Assembly: GCA_031284485.1 (NCBI GenBank) | Contig: JAISZT010000054.1 | Span: 1-44,275 of the forward strand | DNA: 44,275 bases | Source: Desulfovibrio sp. | GTDB lineage: Bacteria > Desulfobacterota > Desulfovibrionia > Desulfovibrionales > Desulfovibrionaceae | Reading direction: 5' to 3' | Shown here: positions 15,285 to 22,519 of the stretch, piece by piece | How the letters are laid out: each line of letters opens with the position of its first letter | Numbering within the stretch: the first letter of the stretch is position 1 | Program-made: the position numbers and the translations under genes | Notes under the pieces: model-generated | Told to the model about the DNA's origin: nothing | Databases searched by the model: none | The model's input: only the letters and a program-made list of their open reading frames with translations

Positions 15285-15773
15285 ATGCCCGAAGCCCGCC
15301 GGCAGTTTCAGGAGTCCGTTACCCACATTCTTGAAGCCGTGATGTTTGAAAACTGGCTCCGTTTTTATTTTATCGCGGAAAAATCCGGCGCGCAGGCCGA
15401 TGGCGACGGGCTGGAACCCCTTGTTCTGGCTGTGCCCGACAAGGGCATGGAACGCATAAAGGAGGAGTATCCGCATCTTTTGCCCCTGGCCGAAGCCATG
15501 AACGGCCAGGATCTGGATTTTGAGGCATCCCGCAAGGCCGTGTGCCTTTTTGTGATTGAGCGCCTTGACGGGACGGTCATGCCGAGGGACAGCGCCGCCG
15601 GTATTTTTGAAAGCGCGACATTTCAGAGCAGAATGCAGTTGTTCAACATCTGGGTACAGACGCATGAAGACGCGCTTGACCGGACATTTCTGGACTTTGC
15701 GGCCTGGCGCGGGCTGTTTGCCGAATGGCTGAAGAGCGACGGAGCGCGGGAGCTTTCTGAAAAGCTGCTCTGA
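15285..15773 (+). CDS. Conserved-looking hypothetical cytoplasmic protein
   Basis: This 162-residue protein starts at ATG 15285 with AAAAAAGGA a few bases upstream. It is acidic and helical, with no signal peptide, membrane segment or known motif. Recognisable stretches are FENWLRFYFIAE, KSGAQADGDG, FEASRKAVCLFVIE and MQLFNIWVQTHEDALD. It is divergent from the epimerase-hyp operon. A relic of a related sequence (YIAENLGAQADGD) lies about 500 bases downstream, showing that a second copy once existed. Function unknown; coding potential and ribosome site make it a real gene. Confidence 0.7.
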   Translation: MPEARRQFQESVTHILEAVMFENWLRFYFIAEKSGAQADGDGLEPLVLAVPDKGMERIKEEYPHLLPLAEAMNGQDLDFEASRKAVCLFVIERLDGTVMPRDSAAGIFESATFQSRMQLFNIWVQTHEDALDRTFLDFAAWRGLFAEWLKSDGARELSEKLL

Positions 15774-15849
15774 TTCTCGCCTGCGGATTGACGTTTGCCC
15801 TTCCCGGTTTTGCCGGAGCCCAAGGTCGCACCGTCGCCGCCCCTCAACC

Positions 15850-15945
15850 ATGAAGGGCGGCGACACGAGCAGTCAAGCCAGCTATTATATTGCGGAAAAC
15901 CTCGGCGCACAGGCCGATGGCGACTGGTGGGCCAGCGGCCTCCCG
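15850..15945 (+). pseudogene. Fragment of a paralogue of the 15285 gene
   Basis: The frame from ATG 15850 encodes YYIAENLGAQADGDWW, matching YFIAEKSGAQADGDGL of the gene at 15285 in the same frame; the DNA is similar over about 45 bases (CAGGCCGATGGCGAC is identical). Before and after this stretch the resemblance ends. It is a degenerate duplicate. Confidence 0.45.
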
Positions 15946-15951
15946 CGAGGC

Positions 15952-16145
15952 TTATGCTTTTGTCGCGTTTCCGCTTTTCAATTTTCGCCACAGCGTGGAA
16001 CGGCTTATGCCCAGCCGTGCGGCAGCGACGCCTTTTTTGCCGTCGGCATTGCTCAGAGCTTCAGAAATAGCTCGGCTACGGCCTGTTTTTTGCCGTGCAT
16101 CTGTACCTTGCCACTACGGGAGAGACCCTTGGGGCGCTCATCCGC
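15952..16145 (-). pseudogene. 3' relic of a sigma-54-dependent (Fis-type) regulator
   Basis: On the minus strand the sequence encodes ISEALSNADGKKGVAAARLG then ISRSTLWRKLK, the classic Fis-type helix-turn-helix that ends sigma-54 activators such as PrpR or NtrC relatives, followed by a stop at 15952. Upstream, the readable protein moves to another frame (GKVQMHGKKQAVAELFLKL) and no AAA+ domain precedes it. It is therefore a decayed C-terminal end. The remaining gap between 15774 and 16171 holds only this and the neighbouring fragment. Confidence 0.6.
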
Positions 16146-16171
16146 AGAATGTTTTGTCCGCAGCCGCGATA

Positions 16172-16200
16172 TTGACAAATGACGGGTAATTATATATGCA
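16172..16200 (+). promoter_or_regulatory. Sigma-70-like promoter of the DJ-1/PfpI gene
   Basis: TTGACA (16172-16177) is followed by TATGCA after 17 bases (or TATATG after 15) in an AT-rich stretch, about 35 bases before the ATG at 16235. Confidence 0.5.
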
Positions 16201-16234
16201 GTAACTACAAATAATAATTAGGAGTTATCACACT

Positions 16235-16822
16235 ATGGCAGCAAAAAAGATTCTGCTCCTTGCCGGAGATTTTGTGGAAGATTATGAAATCATGGTGCCG
16301 TTTCAGGCCCTACAGGCTGTGGGGCACAAGGTTGACGCCGTCTGCCCCGGCAAGAAAGCCGGGGAACAGGTCAAGACAGCCATTCATGATTTTGAGGGCG
16401 CCCAAACATATTCAGAAAAACCGGGGCACAATTTCACGCTGAACGCCGATTTTGATTCCGTAAAAACAGAAAACTACGATGCCCTTGTCATCCCCGGCGG
16501 TCGCGCGCCGGAGTATCTGCGCCTGAATCCGCGCATTATCGAGATCGTGCGTGAATTCGACGCCGCCAAAAAACCCATCGCCTCCATCTGCCACGGCCCG
16601 CAGATTCTTGTGTCCGCGGGAATCCTGAAAGGCCGAACCTGCACGGCATATCCCGCATTGCAGCCCGATGTCGCGGATGCCGGGGCAACGTGGCGTCCGG
16701 TGAATGACACCGCCAGCAATTCCTGCTCGGACGGCAATCTCGTCACCGCCCCAGCCTGGCCTGCGCATCCGGCATGGATTGCTGATTTCCTGAAAGTGCT
16801 CGGCACGAAAATAGAGCTTTAA
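16235..16822 (+). CDS. DJ-1/PfpI family protein
   Basis: This 195-residue protein has the class I amidotransferase-like fold. The nucleophile elbow is [10 protein letters not shown] (Cys near residue 127), with [12 protein letters not shown] supplying the backbone region and the N-terminal Glu in [13 protein letters not shown]. This is the YhbO/PfpI branch linked to repair of glyoxal-damaged macromolecules or to stress hydrolysis; proteolysis is doubtful. TAGGAG lies upstream of the ATG at a normal distance. It appears monocistronic with its own promoter. Its last about 65 bases are duplicated 122 bases downstream. Confidence 0.88.
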   Translation: MAAKKILLLAGDFVEDYEIMVPFQALQAVGHKVDAVCPGKKAGEQVKTAIHDFEGAQTYSEKPGHNFTLNADFDSVKTENYDALVIPGGRAPEYLRLNPRIIEIVREFDAAKKPIASICHGPQILVSAGILKGRTCTAYPALQPDVADAGATWRPVNDTASNSCSDGNLVTAPAWPAHPAWIADFLKVLGTKIEL

Positions 16823-16873
16823 GTTACTAATTGCTGTCTTCATCCCTAAGCCGCTTCGCGGCAAGGGCTGAAG

Positions 16874-16942
16874 CAGCCTGGCCTGCGCATCCGGCATGGA
16901 TTGCCGATTTCCTGAAGGTGCTCGGCACGAAAATAGAATTTA
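16874..16942 (+). pseudogene. Orphan 3' end of a second PfpI-like gene
   Basis: This stretch repeats 16752-16820 at an offset of 122 bases, encoding [20 protein letters not shown]. The internal differences (GCTGAT/GCCGAT, AAAGTG/AAGGTG) are silent, so the second copy evolved as a coding sequence before the rest was lost. It ends with a codon change L to F and reads through into the valS terminator region. Confidence 0.75.
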
Positions 16943-16945
16943 GGC

Positions 16946-16992
16946 AAAAATTCCTGTCAGGCGCGGAGAGTGAGAACCCACGCCCTGACAGG
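16946..16992 (-). terminator. valS terminator
   Basis: Just after the valS stop on the minus strand a perfect 9-bp stem (CCTGTCAGG at 16953-16961, CCTGACAGG at 16984-16992) is followed by a T-run (A-run 16946-16950 on the plus strand). Confidence 0.8.
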
Positions 16993-16994
16993 GG

Positions 16995-19682
16995 TCATTC
17001 CGCGTCTTCCGCCAGAGCTTCCGTAAAGCGGCTTTTCAGGGCTTGCAGAGTGGTGATTGTTTCCAGCAGCTTTGTGGCGTGTTCCTGTTCTCTGGCCACC
17101 ACTTCAGCCGGAGCGCGGGAAGTGAAGCTTTCGTTCAGGAGCTTTTTGTTCGTGTTGATGATCTCTTTTTCCAGCTTCGCCAGTTCCTTGTCCAGACGCT
17201 GCAGTTCTCCGCCAAGGTCTACCGTGCCGCGCAACGGCACAATTACCTGACAGCCCCGCACAACGGCCGATGCCGATGCTTTCGGTATCTGTGTGTCGCT
17301 TGCGGTGGTCAGGGATTCCAGCCGCGCGAGCGTTATGATCATGTCGCGGTTTTGTTCAAGCAGAGCGGCCTGTGCGGCGTCAACAGGGCGCAGGAGCAGC
17401 CTGGCCTTGTGGGAGGGAGCGATGTTCAACTCCGCCTTGATGGTGCGCACGGCGACGATGACTTCCTGAATCAGTTCCATATGCCGCGCTTCCGTTTCGC
17501 GCAGGCAGCCGGGCCGGAACGCCGGGTAGCGTTCTTTCGCCAGATCTGAAACCGTATTCGCCTCGTTCTGCGCGCCGGGCAGCGCCTGCCAGATTTCAGC
17601 GGTGACAAAGGGCATGATGGGATGCAGCAAAATCAGCGTTTCGCGCAGGACAGTCCAGAGCACAAAGCGGGCCGCGGCCGCGCGCTGCGGGTCTTCGGAC
17701 TGCGCCCCCAATCCGATGTCCGGTTTGAGCAGTTCCAGATACCAGTCGCAAACCTCGTTCCAGAGAAATTTGTAGCCGGTCTGGGCGGCATCGTTGAAGC
17801 GGTATTCCGACAGGGCCTGATCCATCTGCTTTTTGACCGTTTCAAGCCGGTGCAGTATCCACTGGTTGTGCAGGCCGGATACATTTTCCAGCGGCACAGG
17901 ATCCGGCATTTCGCGTAAATGCATCAAGGCAAAGCGCGCGGCGTTCCAGAGCTTGTTGACAAAATGCCTGTACCCTTCAATGCGGTCTTCGGAAAGACGT
18001 ATGTCGCGGCCCATGGCTGCAAAAGCCGTAAGCGTGAAGCGCAGGGCATCGCAGCCGTATTTGTTGATCATCTCAAGCGGGTCAATGACGTTGCCTTTGG
18101 ATTTTGACATTTTCTGGCCTGCGGAGTCCCGCACAAGCGCGTGCAGATAGACGTGGCGGAAAGGCGTTTTGCCCGTCAGGTGCAGTCCCATCATCATCAT
18201 TCTGGCCACCCAGAAAAAAAGGATGTCAAAGCCGGTCACCAGAACCGAGGTGGGGTACCAGCGTTCAAAATCCCTGGAGTCATCGGGCCATCCCATGGTT
18301 GAAAAAGGCCAGAGGGCCGAGGAAAACCAAGTGTCCAGCACGTCCGCGTCCTGCACAAGAGCGGCCGCGCCGCATTTGGGACAGTGATCGGGCGTTTCTT
18401 CGGCAACCGTCAGCGCATCGCAGGAGGTGCATGTCCATGCCGGAATGCGGTGCCCCCACCATATCTGGCGGCTGATGCACCAGTCGCGTATGTTGTCGAG
18501 CCAGTGATAATAGGTTTTGAGCCAGACTTCGGGAAATATCTGCGTCAGTTCCGGCACGGCGGCGTGTGCGGCCGGGGCCAGTTTTGTGGCGGCCACAAAC
18601 CACTGGGCGGAAACGTGCGGCTCAACCACCGTGTGGCAGCGGTAACAGTGCCCAACGGCATGAACCATGTCCTCCACGCCTTCCAGATCTCCCGCGGCTT
18701 CAATATCCGCGACGATTTTTTCGCGGCACTCGTGTTTGGGCAAGCTGGCGTATATTTCAGATTCGGCCGTCATCAGACCGTTTTCGTCAATAACCTGTAT
18801 AAATTCAAGATCGTGTTTTTTGCCCAGCATCCAGTCGTTGTGGTCGTGACAGGGCGTCACTTTCAGCGCCCCGGTGCCGAATTCCATGTTGACGTAGCTG
18901 TCCGCGATAATCGGAATATTTCTGCCGAGTACCGGCACGATCGCGCTTTTGCCGATGAGGTGATGGTAACGCATATCTTCAGGGTGAACGCAGATGGCCG
19001 TGTCGCCAGGGATAGTTTCGGGCCGCGTGGTGGCGACGGTAACGTGTCCCGCGCCGTCCGCAAGGTGGTACCGTATACGCCAGAGATTCCCTTTGCCCTG
19101 TTCGTGCTCCACTTCGTCATCGGCAAGGGCCGTGTGGCAGCGCGAGCACCAGTTGATTATATAATCACCCTTGTAGATCAATCCTTCGTTGTAGAGGCTC
19201 ACAAACACCTTGCGCACTGCGGCGGAAAGCCCATCGTCCATGGTGAAGCGCAGGCGCTTCCAGTCCACGGAAGCGCCCAGAGCGCCGATTTGATCCAGTA
19301 TGCGGTGGCCGTAGTCTTCCCGCCATTCCCAAATCTTCTTGACAAACGCCCAACGCCCTAGGCTCTGACGGTCCGCGCCTTCCAGAGCGATGGCCCGCTC
19401 CACCACGTTTTGCGTGGCGATGCCCGCATGGTCTGTGCCGGGAATCCAGAGCACATTTTTGCCTTTTTGCCGGGCGTGCCGACAGAGCACGTCAATGAGC
19501 GTCAGGTTCAGCGCATGCCCTATGTGCAGGGCGCCGGTGACATTCGGCGGCGGGATGACTATGGAAAACGGCTCGCCCGGCGCATCGGGATCAGGGGTGA
19601 AAACGTGTGTTTCTTCCCAGTGTTTGCGCCATTTGGCTTCAACATCATGCGGCTCGTAGCCTTTTTGGAGGGGTTCACCCAT
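16995..19682 (-). CDS. valS: Valyl-tRNA synthetase
   Basis: This 895-residue class I synthetase charges tRNA-Val. The HIGH motif is at residues 53-56 (PPPNVTGALHIGHAL) and KMSKS at 524-528 (GQKMSKSKGN). The editing domain (about 190-345) shows ATTRPETIPGDTA, which hydrolyses mischarged Thr-tRNA. Zinc-binding-like cysteine pairs appear (CTSCDAL, HCPKCG). The C-terminus has the ValS coiled coil (LQRLDKELAKLEKEI). The start is ATG 19682, with GGAG nine bases upstream; a TTG at 19700 is in frame but less likely. The gene is divergent from the amidotransferase-like gene and ends in a clear terminator. Confidence 0.96.
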   Translation of the reverse strand: MGEPLQKGYEPHDVEAKWRKHWEETHVFTPDPDAPGEPFSIVIPPPNVTGALHIGHALNLTLIDVLCRHARQKGKNVLWIPGTDHAGIATQNVVERAIALEGADRQSLGRWAFVKKIWEWREDYGHRILDQIGALGASVDWKRLRFTMDDGLSAAVRKVFVSLYNEGLIYKGDYIINWCSRCHTALADDEVEHEQGKGNLWRIRYHLADGAGHVTVATTRPETIPGDTAICVHPEDMRYHHLIGKSAIVPVLGRNIPIIADSYVNMEFGTGALKVTPCHDHNDWMLGKKHDLEFIQVIDENGLMTAESEIYASLPKHECREKIVADIEAAGDLEGVEDMVHAVGHCYRCHTVVEPHVSAQWFVAATKLAPAAHAAVPELTQIFPEVWLKTYYHWLDNIRDWCISRQIWWGHRIPAWTCTSCDALTVAEETPDHCPKCGAAALVQDADVLDTWFSSALWPFSTMGWPDDSRDFERWYPTSVLVTGFDILFFWVARMMMMGLHLTGKTPFRHVYLHALVRDSAGQKMSKSKGNVIDPLEMINKYGCDALRFTLTAFAAMGRDIRLSEDRIEGYRHFVNKLWNAARFALMHLREMPDPVPLENVSGLHNQWILHRLETVKKQMDQALSEYRFNDAAQTGYKFLWNEVCDWYLELLKPDIGLGAQSEDPQRAAAARFVLWTVLRETLILLHPIMPFVTAEIWQALPGAQNEANTVSDLAKERYPAFRPGCLRETEARHMELIQEVIVAVRTIKAELNIAPSHKARLLLRPVDAAQAALLEQNRDMIITLARLESLTTASDTQIPKASASAVVRGCQVIVPLRGTVDLGGELQRLDKELAKLEKEIINTNKKLLNESFTSRAPAEVVAREQEHATKLLETITTLQALKSRFTEALAEDAE

Positions 19683-19711
19683 CTTGCTTTCTCCGTGCAA
19701 GGCGGCATATA

Positions 19712-20986
19712 GTGACAGTTATGGACGCCGCGCAGTCAATATGTATTTTGTGGGACGCGTCCCATATCTGGGGGCTGATGGCCTGGCGCGCGGTTCGCGC
19801 TCTGGGTCTGCCCTGTCGCCTTGTCAAGGCTTCCGATATAGCCGAAGGCGCGCTTTTAGGCAAGCCGGGGGCAAAAGGCCAAAAATCGCCGCTACTCCTG
19901 GTTCCCGGCGGTAACGCCAGGCGCAAGTCACTGGCGCTCGGCGCGGCAGGGCGCAAAGCCGTGCGCGACTATGTTGCTTCGGGCGGGCGCTATCTTGGTT
20001 TTTGCGGCGGCGCCGGTCTTGCCCTCACGCATGCCGATGCTGAAGACGGTCTGAACATCTGCCCATGGGGCAGGGCAGTTCCCGCTGAACGGTTGCAACA
20101 TTTGATTTCCGGGCACGTCCGGGCGCATGTTCCGGCGCGAACGCCCGCAGGGAAAGTGTTGTCCCTGCCGGTTTGGTGGCCCGGACGTTTTGAACCCAAG
20201 GGCGACGATGTGCGTGTTCTTGCCGTGTGTGACGCTCCGGACAACGATTTCTGGATTGCGGATCTGCCTTTGCAACGTATTCCGGCGCATGTTTTCGCCG
20301 CCTGGCAGGAGGTGTACGGCGTTGATCTGTCGGCGGATTTTCTCACGGGGGAACCGCTGGTGATAAGCGGCGACTTCGGCAAGGGGCGTTACGTGCTGAG
20401 TTATTCACATCTGGAAACGCCGCAAAGCGCGGACGCAAACCGCTGGCTTGGGCATTTGCTGTGTGAGTTGACCGGACACGCGCCAAAAACCGCCATTGTT
20501 CCGGCATGGGATTTACGCAAGCCGGGCTTGGGCGGGGTATGCGCGCCGCTGGCGGAGGCCGTGCAAAAAAGCCATGCCTTGCTGCGCCTTGCCGTGGAAC
20601 ATTATCTTTTTTTTGAACGCGCGCCCTGGTTCTGGGGTTGGCGCGCCGGGCTGCCGGGCGCGGTTTGCAATCATTTGCATGCCGCCCTGTGCACCGCGGC
20701 CGCCCTTGCCTCGGCACCGCCAGCCTGCCGGAAGGATGACCAACAGCGTTTTTTGGAGCTTTCTTTCCTGTTTTTTTCCGGGGCGGAAAAATATTTGCTG
20801 GCCTGCCGCCTTGCCGGGGCGCTTGCCTCTACCTTGCCGGGCGTTGTGGACAATCAGGAGCTTGCCGGACAGCGGGACGCGTATTTCGGGCACCCCATGC
20901 ACGGCGGCGGCATTGTGGAGGAACTGCTGACCATTCTGGAGGAATTTTTGTATCTTTCGCAAACCGGCGAGGGCAATGTATCGTGA
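19712..20986 (+). CDS. BPL_N-like (glutamine-amidotransferase-fold) protein
   Basis: This encodes about 424 residues from GTG 19712 (AAGG nine bases before) or 421 from ATG 19721. The N-terminal half resembles the biotin-protein-ligase N-terminal domain: ILWDASHIWGLMAWRAVRAL, LLLVPGGNARRK, then GGRYLGFCGGAGLAL, where FCGGAG corresponds to the nucleophile elbow with its Cys. PLVISGDFGKGRYVLSYSHL closes that domain. The C-terminal half is an uncharacterised helical region with many small and aromatic residues. No ligase domain is present, so biotin attachment is not implied. It overlaps the next gene (exported unknown) by GTGA, so the two are coupled. Confidence 0.7.
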   Translation: MTVMDAAQSICILWDASHIWGLMAWRAVRALGLPCRLVKASDIAEGALLGKPGAKGQKSPLLLVPGGNARRKSLALGAAGRKAVRDYVASGGRYLGFCGGAGLALTHADAEDGLNICPWGRAVPAERLQHLISGHVRAHVPARTPAGKVLSLPVWWPGRFEPKGDDVRVLAVCDAPDNDFWIADLPLQRIPAHVFAAWQEVYGVDLSADFLTGEPLVISGDFGKGRYVLSYSHLETPQSADANRWLGHLLCELTGHAPKTAIVPAWDLRKPGLGGVCAPLAEAVQKSHALLRLAVEHYLFFERAPWFWGWRAGLPGAVCNHLHAALCTAAALASAPPACRKDDQQRFLELSFLFFSGAEKYLLACRLAGALASTLPGVVDNQELAGQRDAYFGHPMHGGGIVEELLTILEEFLYLSQTGEGNVS

Positions 20987-21714
20987 AAACACAGTGCCTT
21001 TTGTGTGTTTTCAGCGTGGTTCTTGCCTGTTGCGCAACGGCCGTTCCGGCTGGCGGCGCTGCTTCCGTTTCCAAAAGCATGGCTCTCTACGCGCGGGATA
21101 TGGAGTTTTATTACCAGAACAAACGCCCTGAAGTGCTGCCGGGCATTTTGCGCGTGTTTGACGCGCAGGGAGTGCTGGCTGACGGCGAAAAGCGGCTGGC
21201 GACGGCGGCTTTTCTGGCCGAGGCGTTGCGCCACGACGCTTCGGCCAGGGGGCGTGTGCTGCCGCCTGCAGCTTCCTTGAGCCGCAATGCCCGCCGTACT
21301 TTGGCCTGGACGGCGCATTTGGCCGGATTTCCGGACGAAGCCGCGCTGCTTGGACAATTGCTTGACAAGGACGATGCTGTGCTGTTGCGGCAAATTCAGG
21401 AATCCCCGGTTTCCCTTGCCAGGTGGAATATTTCTGAGTCTTCCGTGCTTCAGATGTACTGGGCGGCTTTTTTCGCCGCAGGCAAGGACGTGTGGCTTGA
21501 CGCGATTATCAACGCCGCCCTGCGCTATTCCCGGCTGAACGCGGCGGGGCTGCAAAACAACCCGGACTATGCGGCAGGCGCGGCGGCGGCGGCATCGTTG
21601 TATGAAACAGCCCCGCGCCACGCGGCGGTACATGCCCGCCTGGAGAGTTTTTTGAAGGACAGAACGAACTCGGCGGAAATTGACACGCTGCTCCTCATTC
21701 TGCGGAAAAAATGA
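20983..21714 (+). CDS. Exported protein of unknown function
   Basis: This encodes 243 residues starting GTG, overlapping the preceding stop. The N-terminus MKTQCLLCVFSVVLACCATA is a signal sequence; CC near residue 17 could form a lipobox. The mature part is helical and alanine-rich (FLAEALRHDA, LAWTAHLAGFPDEAALLGQL), giving a TPR-like look without the TPR consensus. Translational coupling to the BPL_N-like gene suggests a shared task, perhaps in the envelope. No known family is recognised. Confidence 0.65.
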   Translation: MKTQCLLCVFSVVLACCATAVPAGGAASVSKSMALYARDMEFYYQNKRPEVLPGILRVFDAQGVLADGEKRLATAAFLAEALRHDASARGRVLPPAASLSRNARRTLAWTAHLAGFPDEAALLGQLLDKDDAVLLRQIQESPVSLARWNISESSVLQMYWAAFFAAGKDVWLDAIINAALRYSRLNAAGLQNNPDYAAGAAAAASLYETAPRHAAVHARLESFLKDRTNSAEIDTLLLILRKK

Positions 21715-21771
21715 GCGCGCGGATGCCCGATGCCCCGGCGAGTGACTGCGGATGCACTATTGTTTTGCCGA

Positions 21772-22440
21772 TTACGGCAAGGGGTATTCCCGTATTCTTG
21801 TAAACACCGCGCCGTCCTTGACAAATCCCTGCGCGGCCGCTCTGGCGTACCACAGGGCCGCTTCGGCGGGGTCTTTCGGGGCGCCGATGCCGTGTTCATA
21901 GGCGGCGGCCACCAGAAGCGCGGCCTGTCCGTATCCCTGGTCGGCAGAGCGTTTGGCCCATAAAAAACTTTCTTCGGGATATTTTGGCAGGCCGTGGCGC
22001 CCCTGCCCGTAGTACAGCGCCAGATTGAACTGCGCCTCGGCGTTTCCGGCGCCGGCGGCGGCGGCCATCAGCCGGACAACGGCTGGAGAATCCACGGGCA
22101 CGCCCGCGCCCACTTCATGACAATAGGCCAGCAACACCTGTGCTTCGCTGTCGTTTTGCTCCGCCGCGAGCCTGTACCACTTGGCCGCTGATTCCAGATC
22201 CTGCGGTGTGCCGAGGCCGTTTTCGCAGCAACGGCCAACGAGAACCTGAGCGCGCGCGTTGCCTTCCTGAGCCAGAGGAAGCAGCAGACGCAGGGTTTTT
22301 TTGTAGTCGCCGATATTGTAGGCCGTCCAGGCGTCAGCCAGAACGGCATCGGGCGCGGCAGCCCGCGCGGACAGGCATGTCAGCAGGGGAACAAGCAGCA
22401 ACAGAGGAAGCAGTGTATTGATGATGGAGCGTGTTTTCAT
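21772..22440 (-). CDS. Exported Sel1-repeat (TPR-like) protein
   Basis: This 222-residue protein starts with a signal sequence (MKTRSIINTLLPLLLLVPLL). From about residue 35 there are four to five Sel1-like repeats: LPLAQEGNARAQVLVGRCCE, ESAAKWYRLAAEQNDSEAQV, AAAGAGNAEAQFNLALYYGQ, SADQGYGQAALLVAAAYEHG and AEAALWYARAAAQG. Sel1 repeats form superhelical scaffolds for protein contacts, often in the periplasm. The gene is convergent with the exported unknown gene and lies upstream of nothing obviously co-transcribed. The role is a scaffold of unknown partner. Confidence 0.85.
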   Translation of the reverse strand: MKTRSIINTLLPLLLLVPLLTCLSARAAAPDAVLADAWTAYNIGDYKKTLRLLLPLAQEGNARAQVLVGRCCENGLGTPQDLESAAKWYRLAAEQNDSEAQVLLAYCHEVGAGVPVDSPAVVRLMAAAAGAGNAEAQFNLALYYGQGRHGLPKYPEESFLWAKRSADQGYGQAALLVAAAYEHGIGAPKDPAEAALWYARAAAQGFVKDGAVFTRIREYPLP

Positions 22441-22519
22441 GGTTGTCTTGTCTCTTTTCTGTGTTCAGGGGAGGCTGTCCCGCCTGTAGCCCAGAATATC
22501 GTAGAATATGGGGACCATC

